From Guyparkeria halophila (lineage in GTDB: Bacteria; Pseudomonadota; Gammaproteobacteria; Halothiobacillales; Halothiobacillaceae): a stretch of DNA of 64,000 nt. The DNA is taken from assembly GCF_034479635.1 (NCBI RefSeq), contig NZ_CP140153.1, positions 131,501-195,500 of the forward strand. The letters run 5' to 3'. The notes beneath the pieces are model-generated. The model searched no databases. It was given only the letters and a program-made list of their open reading frames with translations, and had not been told where the DNA came from. Below are positions 22,708 through 32,470 of this stretch, piece after piece; position 1 is the stretch's first letter, and each line of letters begins with the position of its first letter. Both the position numbers and the translations under genes were made by a program.

Positions 22708-24192
22708 TCATGCCGCGCCGACCACCGCCGGATCACCGCGTTCGAAGGCCCGGCGCAAGCGGCTCACCCCACCACGAAACGCGCGGGCATCGAAACCGGC
22801 GCGCTGCATCCGCTCGGCGAGCAGGGGCGCATTCGCGCCGCGCAGACAGTAGAGCAGGTAGGGGCGATCCTTCGGCAGCGACTCGAATCGGCGCGCCAGT
22901 TGGTCGGGCGGGTAATTGGTCGCGCCGGGCAGGTGCCAGTCGGAAAAACGCCGCGGCGGCTGGCAGTCGATGACCTGCGCATCCGCCGGGATCACATCGG
23001 CCAGCACGTCGGGCTCGGTGAGGTCCTCCGCCGTCAACGCGGCGAGATCGACCTCTCGCGCCTCGGCGACCGCCTGCTCGAGCAGAGCGTGATCGAGCGC
23101 CGCCTCCTCGCGATCGATCCGCCCCCGCCGCGACGAGACCAGCGGCTTGCTGTTCGACAGGGCGCAGAATTCCGGGACGCCTTCACAGAGCTGGTAGGTG
23201 CCGATCCGCCGGGCGAGCGTCATGATCTCGCTCTTGTCGAAGCCGATCAGCGGACGCAGCACCGGCAGTCCGCTGGCCGGATCGATGCTGTTGAGGTTCG
23301 ACAGCGTCTGCGAGGAGACCTGCGAGAGCGTCTCGCCGGTGACCAGCGCCTGGGCGCCGGTGCGGCGGGCAATGGCTTCGCCGGCGCGATACATCAACCG
23401 CTTGAGCACGACTTGCCAGACCTCGCCCGGCAACCGCTCGCGCATGTCGGCGACTACCGGCAGGAAATCCACCACGTACAGGCGGGGCCGGTCGCCAGCC
23501 GCCCAGTCGACGGCCAGCCGGTGGGCGATGCGCGCCACCATGTTCTCGTGGGTCGCCCCGCCGAGGTTGCAGAAGACGTAGTCGTTACCCACCCCGCGGC
23601 GCATCGTGTACCAGGCGGCCACCGCCGAGTCGAAACCGCCGGACATCAGGGTCACCGCGCGATCCTGCACCCCCAGCGGCACCCCACCCGGTCCCGGTTG
23701 GCGCCGTGTGAAGACCCAGGCGCCTGCCTCGACCAGGTCGATCTCGACCCGCACATCGGGCCGATCGAGATTGACCGTCCCGAAGGGATTGAGGGCCGCG
23801 CCCACCTGGCATTCGACCTCGCGGGTGGAGATATGGGCGCCGCCGTGGCGCTTGCAGCGCACGGCGTAGCTTCGCCCGCGCACGGCCTCGGCAAAGCGCG
23901 CCCGCGCCACCTCGACCAGTGCCGCCACGGTCGGCTCGACCACGGCCTCCACCGGCGAGTAGGACGCCACGCCGAAGACGCGCTCCAACCGCTCGGCGGC
24001 GGCCTCACGCTCCCGGGTAAACAACAGCAGTCGTCCCTGGTCGACGCGCAGCTCGTGCGGCACCCCGTCGAGGGCCGCGCGCAGGTTGTTCATCAGGATG
24101 TTGCGAAAGCGACGCCGCGTCGGCGTCGACTTGAGCTGCATTTCCGGGGCGGGCCGGACGATGATCAGTTCGGGCCAGTCGGGTTTGGTCAT
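22708..24192 (-). CDS. thiI: tRNA 4-thiouridine sulfurtransferase ThiI with rhodanese domain
   Basis: ThiI forms 4-thiouridine at tRNA position 8 and, in some species, supplies sulfur for the thiamine thiazole. The 494-residue protein has a ferredoxin-like/THUMP region (~60-165), the PP-loop SGGFDSAVA, and a C-terminal rhodanese domain with persulfide cysteine C449 (YCLRG). The conserved AANH-domain cysteines are in YQLCEGVPEFCALS. The ATG at 24190-24192 was chosen over a TTG three codons upstream; neither has a strong ribosome binding site. No thiamine genes are adjacent. Confidence 0.94.
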   Translation of the reverse strand: MTKPDWPELIIVRPAPEMQLKSTPTRRRFRNILMNNLRAALDGVPHELRVDQGRLLLFTREREAAAERLERVFGVASYSPVEAVVEPTVAALVEVARARFAEAVRGRSYAVRCKRHGGAHISTREVECQVGAALNPFGTVNLDRPDVRVEIDLVEAGAWVFTRRQPGPGGVPLGVQDRAVTLMSGGFDSAVAAWYTMRRGVGNDYVFCNLGGATHENMVARIAHRLAVDWAAGDRPRLYVVDFLPVVADMRERLPGEVWQVVLKRLMYRAGEAIARRTGAQALVTGETLSQVSSQTLSNLNSIDPASGLPVLRPLIGFDKSEIMTLARRIGTYQLCEGVPEFCALSNSKPLVSSRRGRIDREEAALDHALLEQAVAEAREVDLAALTAEDLTEPDVLADVIPADAQVIDCQPPRRFSDWHLPGATNYPPDQLARRFESLPKDRPYLLYCLRGANAPLLAERMQRAGFDARAFRGGVSRLRRAFERGDPAVVGAA

Positions 24193-24303
24193 AGCGGGCA
24201 AGGGAATCGGAACAGGTGAAACTAGGAGCCGCCCCGCTTGCGTCGCGGGGCGCGATCACTGGAGACGACAACGGCTGCGAAGCGCTCGGCGCAAGAGCCC
24301 ATC

Positions 24304-24343
24304 CGGATGCTTTTGGCCCGGATACTTTTGGCCCGGATGCGCC
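24304..24343 (+). repeat. Tandem 15-base repeat in the thiI-speE gap
   Basis: Two adjacent units CGGATGCTTTTGGCC (24304-24318) and CGGATACTTTTGGCC (24319-24333) differ at one base. A partial third unit (CGGATGCGCC) follows. The 224-base gap between speE and thiI otherwise shows no gene. Confidence 0.7.
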
Positions 24344-24416
24344 ATGAATCCGCGTGATGATCCCTCATGCGATCAAGAGACCGGCGAGGGCGCGCGGGTT
24401 TCATGAAACCGGCGGG

Positions 24417-25268
24417 CTAGACGTCGCCGAGCGCCTCCTGCATGAAGGGCGGGATGGCCAGCAACCCGCGGTGCAACTCGGTGCGGTAAAAGCGGGTGGC
24501 GACACCGGCGGCCAGCGGACGAATCTCGTCGAGCGGACCCGTCTTGCGCGCCAGGGTGCCGGTGATCGAGCCGCCGGGGTAGACCGGCTGCGGGAACAGC
24601 AGCGAACGGCGCTCGGCAAAGCCCGCCGCCTTCATCGCGCGGTGGTAATCGAGCATCAGCGGCATGTGATAGAACGGCGATTCGCTCTGGCCGACCATGA
24701 TGCCGTCCTCGCGCAGCACACGCTGGCAGTCGGCGAGGAATGCCGGGCCGAACAGGCCGGTGCCGGGACCGATCGGGTCGGTGGAATCGACGATGATCAC
24801 ATCGACGCTCTCGGCCGGGGCGTTGCGCATCCAGGCCACGCCGTCCTCGAAGCGCAGCGAGGCGCGTGGGTCGTCGTTATGGGCGGTCAGCTCGGGGAAG
24901 AAGCGCTCGGCGGCCCGGGTAACCGCCTCGTCGATGTCGATCTGCACCACCGACTCGACCTCCGCGTGCTTGAGCACCTCGGTCAGCGTGCCGCAATCGC
25001 CGCCACCGATGATCACCACGTTGCGGGGATGCGCGTGGGTCTGCAGCGCCGGATGCGACATCATCTCGTGGTAGACGAAGTTCTCCAGCGACGAGAGCAT
25101 CATCACCCCGTCGAGCAGCATCAGGTTGCCCCACTGCTCGGTGCGCCAGACCTCGAGGTGCTGGTAGGGCGTCTGCTCGTCGAGCAGTTTTTCGGTTGCG
25201 CGGATACCGAAGCGCGCCCCCATCTCCTCGACCGTCTCGTAGACCCACTCGTCGTGCTTGCCGGACAT
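24417..25268 (-). CDS. speE: Polyamine aminopropyltransferase (spermidine synthase)
   Basis: Transfers the aminopropyl group of decarboxylated SAM to putrescine. The 283-residue protein has the N-terminal beta domain (LLLDGVMMLSS-type, here LMLLDGVMMLSS), the nucleotide motif IGGGDCGTLTEVLKH, and DSTDPIGPGTGLF at the active-site gate. The ATG at 25266-25268 has GGGAGGGGG upstream; longer in-frame extensions reach into unlike sequence. No speD is adjacent. It diverges from the cold-shock-domain gene. Confidence 0.94.
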   Translation of the reverse strand: MSGKHDEWVYETVEEMGARFGIRATEKLLDEQTPYQHLEVWRTEQWGNLMLLDGVMMLSSLENFVYHEMMSHPALQTHAHPRNVVIIGGGDCGTLTEVLKHAEVESVVQIDIDEAVTRAAERFFPELTAHNDDPRASLRFEDGVAWMRNAPAESVDVIIVDSTDPIGPGTGLFGPAFLADCQRVLREDGIMVGQSESPFYHMPLMLDYHRAMKAAGFAERRSLLFPQPVYPGGSITGTLARKTGPLDEIRPLAAGVATRFYRTELHRGLLAIPPFMQEALGDV

Positions 25269-25457
25269 GACCCCCTCCCGTGATTCGCCTCGCCCCGACC
25301 CGACTCGGGGCCTCAGGCATGAGGCAAATGTGACAGAATACCAGCCGCGAGCCCCCGCGTGACGGATGACATCCGGCCTATACCCCGCCGGATCGGTTTC
25401 ACGCCGGCCCGCCATCTCGAATAACGACACACAACCAACACGGAACCTATCCCACCC

Positions 25458-25895
25458 ATGAAAAACTGGCAGGACTCTCGACTTACCGCCTTTATCGTCA
25501 CCCTCGGACTCGCCGTCATCGGCGCGTTGGCCATCGGCCAGATCTACGACTACATCGACCAGCGGCTGCTGCAGTTTCTCGCCTCGGCGGCCGTCATCCT
25601 GATCATCTCCCTGCTGGCCGGCTGGCTCGCGCCCCGTTCCACCAAGCCCGGCCTGCGCCCCAAGGAAGTCGCGGTGGAACACGAACCGGTCCGCGAGACC
25701 GGCAAGGTCAAGTGGTTCAACGTAGACAAGGGGTTCGGCTTTATCATTCGCGACAACGGCGAAGACCTGTTCGTCCACTTCCGCGCCATCAGCGACGGCG
25801 GCGCCTCACGCCTCAACGAAGGCCAGCAGGTCGAATACCAGATCGGTCAGGGCCGCAAGGGTCCGCAGGCCGAAGAGGTCGTCATTCTCGACTGA
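25458..25895 (+). CDS. Membrane-anchored cold-shock-domain protein
   Basis: A 145-residue protein with two N-terminal membrane helices (about 9-28 and 38-58) joined by a short loop, a ~20-residue linker, and a complete cold-shock domain (80-145). The CSD has RNP1 KGFGFI (91-96) and RNP2 LFVHF (104-108), so nucleic-acid binding is expected. With two helices the CSD would face the cytoplasm. Relatives with this layout exist in Gammaproteobacteria but have no established role. Its last 14 bases overlap the 3' end of the convergent oxyR. Confidence 0.88.
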   Translation: MKNWQDSRLTAFIVTLGLAVIGALAIGQIYDYIDQRLLQFLASAAVILIISLLAGWLAPRSTKPGLRPKEVAVEHEPVRETGKVKWFNVDKGFGFIIRDNGEDLFVHFRAISDGGASRLNEGQQVEYQIGQGRKGPQAEEVVILD

Positions 25896-26847
25896 CGGCA
25901 TCACCCTCGGCCGGGCCGCCCAGCGACTCGCAACAGCCCGGCAGGGTCTCCCGAATCGATTGCGCCAGCACCTGGAGCGCTTGCGGCCGGGAAAAGCGCC
26001 GGCGGCTGGCCAGCGCGATGTCCCGGGTGGGCGTATCGCTGGCAAACGGCAGGTAGCGCACCAGGGCCTGTGTGCCCTCGTCCTGCGCCCAGGTCGAAGC
26101 GCAGGGCAGCACGGTGATCCCCGCGCCACTGGCGACCATCATGCGCATGGTTTCCAGTGAGCCACCCTCCAGCGTGCGCTGCAGGCGCCCGAACGCCCGG
26201 CCGTCGTTACAGCGCGGACAGACACCCAGCACCTGGTCGCGAAAGCAGTGCCCCTGGCCGAGCAGCAGCAAGTCGTGCTCGGCCAGCTGGTCAGGCTCGA
26301 TCGCCTCCTGGTCGGCCAGGGGGTGGCCGACCGGCACCGCCACCGTGAACGGCTCCCGGTAGACCGGCTCGACCGTCACGCCCGGCGCCTCGAACGGCAG
26401 GGACAGCACCACCACGTCCACTTCGCCGTGCTCGAGCTGTTCGCCCAGGTCGGCGGTCAGCCCCTCCGTGATCTCGATCGGCATCCGCGGGGCCAGCTGA
26501 TGCAACCGGCCGATCAGGCGAGGCAGGAGATAGGGACCGACCGTGTGGATCAGCCCCACCCGCAGCGGGGCGGCCAGGGGGTCACGCCGGGTGTGGGCCA
26601 ACTCCTCGAGGCGCTCCATCTCGGCGAGCACCCGCCCGGCCTGCTCGATGATCGCGCGACCCTCGGGGGTAACCTGCACCTCGGAGCGGCTGGCGCGCTC
26701 GAAGATCTGCACGCCGAGCGCAGATTCCAGCCGCTTGACCCCGACGCTCAGGGTGGGCTGGCTGACGAAACAGCGCGCAGCGGCACGGCCGAAATGCCGC
26801 TCGCGAGCAACGGCGACCACGTAGCGGAGCTCGGTCAAAGAAGCCAT
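25882..26847 (-). CDS. oxyR: Hydrogen-peroxide-sensing LysR-type regulator OxyR
   Basis: A 321-residue LysR regulator. The N-terminal helix-turn-helix (~14-40, [20 protein letters not shown] in part) is followed by an effector domain with the redox pair C201 and C210 in [12 protein letters not shown]. This spacing equals C199/C208 of E. coli OxyR. Oxidation to the disulfide activates peroxide-defence genes. The ATG at 26845-26847 gives the family length; an upstream extension of 54 residues is not LysR-like. It is divergent from trxA, a typical OxyR target, and the shared 182-base gap may hold an operator. Confidence 0.95.
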   Translation of the reverse strand: MASLTELRYVVAVARERHFGRAAARCFVSQPTLSVGVKRLESALGVQIFERASRSEVQVTPEGRAIIEQAGRVLAEMERLEELAHTRRDPLAAPLRVGLIHTVGPYLLPRLIGRLHQLAPRMPIEITEGLTADLGEQLEHGEVDVVVLSLPFEAPGVTVEPVYREPFTVAVPVGHPLADQEAIEPDQLAEHDLLLLGQGHCFRDQVLGVCPRCNDGRAFGRLQRTLEGGSLETMRMMVASGAGITVLPCASTWAQDEGTQALVRYLPFASDTPTRDIALASRRRFSRPQALQVLAQSIRETLPGCCESLGGPAEGDAVSRE

Positions 26848-27029
26848 GGGAAGCGGGTTCCTTTTGCGTGATCGGGACGGCCGGGCCATACTCCGGGTGT
26901 TCGGCACGCCCGACCGGGCTATCGGGCAGCAGAATAGCACCACGAGGAGCGGTCGCTTGAAAAGCGGCGTCAAGGGATTAACAATTGCCCGACAGGCATT
27001 AACAGTCACTGATATTTAGGAGTCATGCC

Positions 27030-27356
27030 GTGAGCGACAACATCGTCTACGTATCCGACGCGGATTTCGAAGCCCAGGTCATCAACAGCGACACGCCCGT
27101 GCTGGTCGACTTTTGGGCCGAATGGTGCGGACCCTGCAAGATGATCTCGCCGATTCTCGACGAGGTCGCCGACGACTACGCCGGCAAGCTCAAGATCGCC
27201 AAGGTCAACATCGACGAGAACCCGGAAACCCCGCGCCAGAACGGCATCCGTGGCATTCCGACCCTGATGCTGTTCAAGGGCGGCAAGGTCGAGGGCACCA
27301 AGGTCGGCGCCGTATCCAAGTCGCAGCTGACCGACTTCATCGACTCGGCCCTGTAA
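27030..27356 (+). CDS. trxA: Thioredoxin 1
   Basis: A 108-residue cytoplasmic thioredoxin with active site C33-GP-C36 (WCGPCK) and the cis-Pro in GIPTLMLF. It reduces ribonucleotide reductase, PAPS reductase and other disulfides. The start is GTG at 27030, with AGGAG at 27018-27022. A three-codon frame ATG-CCG-TGA (27025-27033) overlaps it, so ATG initiation at 27025 would not make thioredoxin. It is followed by rho, as in E. coli and many Gammaproteobacteria. Confidence 0.97.
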   Translation: MSDNIVYVSDADFEAQVINSDTPVLVDFWAEWCGPCKMISPILDEVADDYAGKLKIAKVNIDENPETPRQNGIRGIPTLMLFKGGKVEGTKVGAVSKSQLTDFIDSAL

Positions 27357-27678
27357 GCACCGGGGACACGGAAACCGACCTCAATCTTCGCCGGCCGGGC
27401 CCAACCGGTTTGGCAAGTGGTCGGTTCTGTGCCAGAATCCCCGCCAATCAAGGGACTGCCGAACGTCATCCGTCCCGCTCTGCCCGCCCTGAGGTCTTAC
27501 CGGCCCACCGGCTGCAAGCCACTTGGATACGTTCAGCGGCTCTCTGAGACGACACACCCCTTCTGTCGTCCGGCCACACCTCGGTGGCCTACCGATCTCA
27601 GCATTTGATTTCTCCTTTCGACATCCCGTTGATTTTCCATCTGTGGCCCGCCGCGGTCCCCACGACGAATCCATCCGA
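27357..27678 (+). promoter_or_regulatory. rho leader region with putative promoter
   Basis: This 322-base gene-free stretch separates trxA from rho. A promoter-like pair, TTGGCA (27410-27415) and CAGAAT (27433-27438), has a 17-base spacer and would give a leader of about 235 bases. Long rho leaders are a known feature of rho autoregulation by attenuation in enterobacteria; whether that applies here is inference. An in-frame extension of rho through the leader has no family support. Confidence 0.5.
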
Positions 27679-28938
<1,260 letters not shown>

Positions 28939-28957
28939 GTCCGGCGCGCGGCAGACG

Positions 28958-28985
28958 AAAACCCCGGCCTTTGCCGGGGTTTTTT
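28958..28985 (+). terminator. rho: Intrinsic terminator after rho
   Basis: An 8-base stem ACCCCGGC / GCCGGGGT (28961-28980) with a 4-base loop and a run of six T's begins 22 bases after the rho stop. Confidence 0.85.
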
Positions 28986-29083
28986 GTACCGAACGCCTTG
29001 TCCGAGCTCCTTGCCGGCTGCGGCCGTTTATCGGCTGACCGCCTATCATGATGATGGGAAACCAGCACAGGGAGAATTGCCAC

Positions 29084-29563
29084 ATGACCAACCGTTACGA
29101 TCGGCTCCAGAGCCCGGCCAACCGGAGATGGGCCAGCCGGAGATGGACATTACTCGGCGGGCTGGCCCTGCTCGCCATTCCGGCCCTGTCACCAGCCGAC
29201 CCGGGTGTGCCCGACCCCCGCCAGAACCTCGGTTTCACCGCGGGGGAAAAGGCGGTCTTCCTCGCGGACATGCGCCAGATGCTTGGCAGCGTGCAACAGA
29301 TCATGCAAGGCATCGCCGACGACGACCGAGAAAAGATCATCGCGGCGGCCCAACGCTCGGGCAATCGCATGGCCCGCAACACGCCCGCATCGATCCGGGA
29401 GAAGACCCCACCGGCATTCAAGGCGATCGGAGGACCGATGCACATGGCCTTTGAAGAGATCGCCATCCGCGCCGAGACCGATCCCCTCGAGGACATCACT
29501 GCCATGACCGCCGAGGCCATGAACCAGTGCATGGCCTGTCATGCACGGTTTCGCGTGGACTGA
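29084..29563 (+). CDS. Exported mono-heme cytochrome c, cytochrome c'-like
   Basis: A 159-residue protein with an N-terminal export signal (about 14-38, RRWTLLGGLALLAIPALSPA) and a single heme-attachment site near the C-terminus, C149-x2-C152-H153 (NQCMACHARFR). C-terminal CXXCH after a helical body is the layout of class II cytochromes c (cytochrome c' and c-556). The ATG at 29084 is preceded by AGGGAG. The physiological partner is not known; a b-type cytochrome gene is nearby. It converges on the peroxiredoxin gene with 4 bases between stops. Confidence 0.83.
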   Translation: MTNRYDRLQSPANRRWASRRWTLLGGLALLAIPALSPADPGVPDPRQNLGFTAGEKAVFLADMRQMLGSVQQIMQGIADDDREKIIAAAQRSGNRMARNTPASIREKTPPAFKAIGGPMHMAFEEIAIRAETDPLEDITAMTAEAMNQCMACHARFRVD

Positions 29564-29567
29564 CGAC

Positions 29568-30107
29568 TCAGGTATCGCCGCGCAGGACCTTCAGGTCATC
29601 CAGCACGTCGCGGACATGCTCTTCCGGGTTCACCTTGCGGTAGATCTTCGCGATATTGCCGACGGGATCGATGATGAAGGTCTGGCGCTTGGCGAATTTC
29701 ACCACCAGGAAGTCGCTCAGCGCGCCGTAACGCTCGACCACCTCGCCCTCGGGGTCGGCGAGTAGCGGGAAGGGCAGTTCGTACTCGCGGGCGAACTCGG
29801 CGTGACTCGCCACGCTGTCCATGCTCACCCCCAGCACCGCCGCGTCCTGCGCGATCAACCGGTTGATGTTGTCGCGAAAGCTGCAGGCCTCGGTGGTGCA
29901 GCCGGGCGTGTCGTCCTTGGGATAGAAGTACAGCACCAGCCACTGGCCGTGGTAGTCGGCAAGCGAGCGGGACTCGCCCTGCTGGTCGGGCAGGGTGAAG
30001 GCGGGCGCCGCGTCGCCGACCGTGAGCGGGGTCTCGGCCGCCAGGCCGAGCGGTGCGACCAACGTGCCGAGCAGGCCGGCCAGCAGGGAAAGGGCGTGTC
30101 GTCTCAT
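29568..30107 (-). CDS. Secreted Bcp/PrxQ-type peroxiredoxin
   Basis: A 179-residue thiol peroxidase of the PrxQ/Bcp type with an added signal peptide (1-24, MRRHALSLLAGLL...GLAA), so it should act in the periplasm. The peroxidatic Cys70 and resolving Cys75 are in PGCTTEAC, the 5-residue spacing of atypical 2-Cys enzymes. It reduces H2O2 and organic hydroperoxides with a thioredoxin-like donor, and the ScsD-like or TlpA-like proteins could be such donors (inference). The ATG at 30105-30107 places the signal peptide first; a longer frame upstream is unlikely. Confidence 0.9.
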   Translation of the reverse strand: MRRHALSLLAGLLGTLVAPLGLAAETPLTVGDAAPAFTLPDQQGESRSLADYHGQWLVLYFYPKDDTPGCTTEACSFRDNINRLIAQDAAVLGVSMDSVASHAEFAREYELPFPLLADPEGEVVERYGALSDFLVVKFAKRQTFIIDPVGNIAKIYRKVNPEEHVRDVLDDLKVLRGDT

Positions 30108-30263
30108 GGGTGGCGTGCTCCTAAAGGGGTAGCCGTGGCGACCTCCAGTTAAGCAGGTTTGTCGCGCATTCGCCCGCGCCCCCATGTCCACACACCGTTC
30201 AGGGGCATTTCAGGAAGCTGCCGCACACTCGGGGTCCATCACACCCCTGCGGAGGGCTTCGGG

Positions 30264-30860
30264 ATGACGACCGGCAATACAATTACCGTCTGGGACCGCT
30301 TCGTGCGGCTGTTTCACTGGCTGCTGGTGGCGGCCTTCTTCACCGCCTACCTGGTGGAGGACGACCTGCTCGGCGGGCACGTCTGGGCGGGCTACCTCGT
30401 CTTCAGCCTGGTGGTGCTGCGGCTCGCCTGGGGCGTTGTCGGAAGCCGGCACGCCCGCTTCTCCGACTTCGTCCGCCGCCCCGGCGAGCTGCTCGTCTAC
30501 CTGAAATCGATCCTCTCGGGGCGAGCGCGGCGCTACCTTGGCCACAATCCGGCCGGTGGGGCGATGGTGATCGCGCTGATCGGCTCGCTGCTGGCCACTA
30601 CCGTGCTCGGCATGCTGCTGCTCGGCTCCGAGCCGGGCAATGCCCTCCACGGGGTCGTCAACGCTCTTGGCCTGGCTGGCGAGACCGGCGAGGAGGCACT
30701 CGAGGAAACCCACGAGTTCTTCGCCAACTTCACTCTCGCCCTGGTCGGCCTGCATGTGCTGGGCGTGCTATTCAGCAGCCTGGCGCACCGCGAAAACCTC
30801 GTTCGCGCCATGATCACCGGCCGCAAGCGCCCCAATAGCGCCGAGGAGGAACAGGCATGA
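30264..30860 (+). CDS. Cytochrome b561-family membrane protein (di-heme b-type cytochrome)
   Basis: A 198-residue integral membrane protein with four helices and histidines placed for two b hemes: WDRFVRLFHW at 10-19, GGHVWAGY in the second helix, and HEFFANFTLALVGLHVLG toward the end. This pattern is that of small cytochrome b561/Ni-Fe hydrogenase-type b subunits, which pass electrons between the quinone pool and periplasmic c-type partners. Ribosome binding site GGAGGG lies 9 bases before the ATG at 30264. Its stop overlaps the start of a 44-residue membrane protein. Confidence 0.88.
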   Translation: MTTGNTITVWDRFVRLFHWLLVAAFFTAYLVEDDLLGGHVWAGYLVFSLVVLRLAWGVVGSRHARFSDFVRRPGELLVYLKSILSGRARRYLGHNPAGGAMVIALIGSLLATTVLGMLLLGSEPGNALHGVVNALGLAGETGEEALEETHEFFANFTLALVGLHVLGVLFSSLAHRENLVRAMITGRKRPNSAEEEQA

Positions 30861-30991
30861 AGCGCCCGATCCGAGCCGTGATCCTGATGGTGCTGCTGGC
30901 ACTGGGCCTGGCCGCCTTCGGCTGGTGGCAACTCGCTGGCGTGCCGTTGATCGAGGACGAGGGGCACGAGCACATCGAACGCGACGACTAG
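30857..30991 (+). CDS. Small single-pass membrane protein (44 aa) coupled to the b-type cytochrome
   Basis: The ATG at 30857 overlaps the preceding TGA in an ATGA, and the frame runs 44 codons to a TAG at 30989-30991. The product has a basic start (MKRPIRAV), one hydrophobic helix (~7-26) and an acidic, His-containing tail (EDEGHEHIERDD). The tail would lie in the periplasm, and HEH could bind metal or heme. Translational coupling suggests a small subunit or assembly partner of the cytochrome. I do not recognise a family. Confidence 0.7.
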   Translation: MKRPIRAVILMVLLALGLAAFGWWQLAGVPLIEDEGHEHIERDD

Positions 30992-31040
30992 GCATGCCGA
31001 CCCGCTGATCGCATTGATGCGTGGACGTGGCGCTTGTCGA

Positions 31041-32312
31041 TCAGCGACCGATGGCCCGCCAGCCGATATCGCGGCGGCAGAAACCGCCCTCGAAATGGAC
31101 CTTGTCGACACCGGCGTAGGCGGCCTTTTGCGCCGCCTCCACGGTCTCGCCCAGCGCGGTGATGCACAGCACCCGCCCGCCGTTGGTGACGATATTGCCG
31201 TCGGTCTCGGCGGTGCCGGCGTGGAAGGCCTTGACGCCCGTGGGCAGGGCATCAAGGCCGCTGATCAAATCACCCTTCGAGGAGCTCTCAGGGTAGCCGG
31301 CCGAGGCCAGCACCACGCCCACCGCCGCCTGTTCGGTCCACCCGGCACTGACCTGGTCGAGCGACCCGTTGACGCCGGCCTCGATCAGGTCGACCAGGTC
31401 GCTGTCCAGGCGCATCAGCACCGGCTGGGTCTCCGGGTCGCCGAAGCGGCAGTTGAACTCGAGCACCTGCGGTTGGCCATCCGGGCCGATCATCAGGCCG
31501 GCGTAGAGAAAGCCGGTGTAGGGCAGACCGTCGAGGGCCATGCCCTTCACGGTCGGCTCGATCACGGTCTCCATCACCTGGGCGATCATGGCGTCATCCA
31601 GCACCGGGGCGGGCGAGTAGGCGCCCATGCCGCCGGTGTTGGGGCCGCGGTCCCCGGCATCACGGGCCTTGTGATCCTGGCTGGAGGCCATCGGCAGGAC
31701 ATGCTCGCCGTCGACCATGACGATGAAGCTCGCCTCCTCGCCCGCGAGGAAGGACTCCACCACCACGCGGGCGCCGGCCGCGCCGAACTGGCCGGCGAAA
31801 ATGTCGCGGATGGCGGCCTCGGCCTCGTCGATGGTCTGGGCAACGATCACGCCCTTGCCGGCGGCCAGACCGTCGGCCTTCACCACCACCGGCGCGCCGT
31901 GTTCGTGGACGAACTCGATCGCCGGCGCGGCGGTGTCGAATACCCGGTAGGTCGCGGTCGGGATGCCGTGGCGCTCCATGAAATCCTTGGCGAAGGCCTT
32001 GGACCCCTCCAGCTGGGCGGCCTTTTGGGTCGGCCCGAAGATGGCCAGTCCGGCATCGCGGAAGGTGTCGACCACGCCCTCGACCAGCGGTGCCTCGGGG
32101 CCGACCACGGTCAGGTCGACGGCATTGTCAGCCGCAAAGGCGACCAGTTCGGCGACGTTGGTCGCGGATACGGCCACGTTGCGGCATTTTGGCTCCTCGG
32201 CCGTGCCGGGGTTGCCGGGGGCAACAAAGACCGTCTCCACTCGTGACGACTGGGCGATCTTCCAAGCCAGGGCGTGCTCGCGGCCACCACCACCGATTAC
32301 CAGTACCTTCAT
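31041..32312 (-). CDS. purD: Phosphoribosylamine-glycine ligase
   Basis: PurD (GARS) joins glycine to phosphoribosylamine with ATP in purine synthesis. The 423-residue protein begins MKVLVIGGGGREHALAW, has the ATP-grasp motifs (PVVVKADGLAAGKGV), and RFGDPETQP near the metal-binding glutamates. The length is standard. The usual neighbour purH is absent from the window. It diverges from trmL. Confidence 0.97.
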   Translation of the reverse strand: MKVLVIGGGGREHALAWKIAQSSRVETVFVAPGNPGTAEEPKCRNVAVSATNVAELVAFAADNAVDLTVVGPEAPLVEGVVDTFRDAGLAIFGPTQKAAQLEGSKAFAKDFMERHGIPTATYRVFDTAAPAIEFVHEHGAPVVVKADGLAAGKGVIVAQTIDEAEAAIRDIFAGQFGAAGARVVVESFLAGEEASFIVMVDGEHVLPMASSQDHKARDAGDRGPNTGGMGAYSPAPVLDDAMIAQVMETVIEPTVKGMALDGLPYTGFLYAGLMIGPDGQPQVLEFNCRFGDPETQPVLMRLDSDLVDLIEAGVNGSLDQVSAGWTEQAAVGVVLASAGYPESSSKGDLISGLDALPTGVKAFHAGTAETDGNIVTNGGRVLCITALGETVEAAQKAAYAGVDKVHFEGGFCRRDIGWRAIGR

Positions 32313-32470
32313 GCCTTCACCTCCACGCCTTCACCAGGCTACGCGTCTGCTCGGTTCGCGCGCCACAGGGTCGGCGAGCGAACGGGATCTGGTCCGCATT
32401 CTACATCAGCCCCGCGCCCCGTCGCCGGATGCACCCGGGCCGAACCGTCCGGCTGGCCTACAATGGCGGG

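Noticed and set aside
27523-27678. In-frame N-terminal extension of rho or a leader peptide (rhoL)
   Set aside because: Rho of standard length begins at 27679 and the extension has no family character. A leader peptide cannot be chosen among several short frames.
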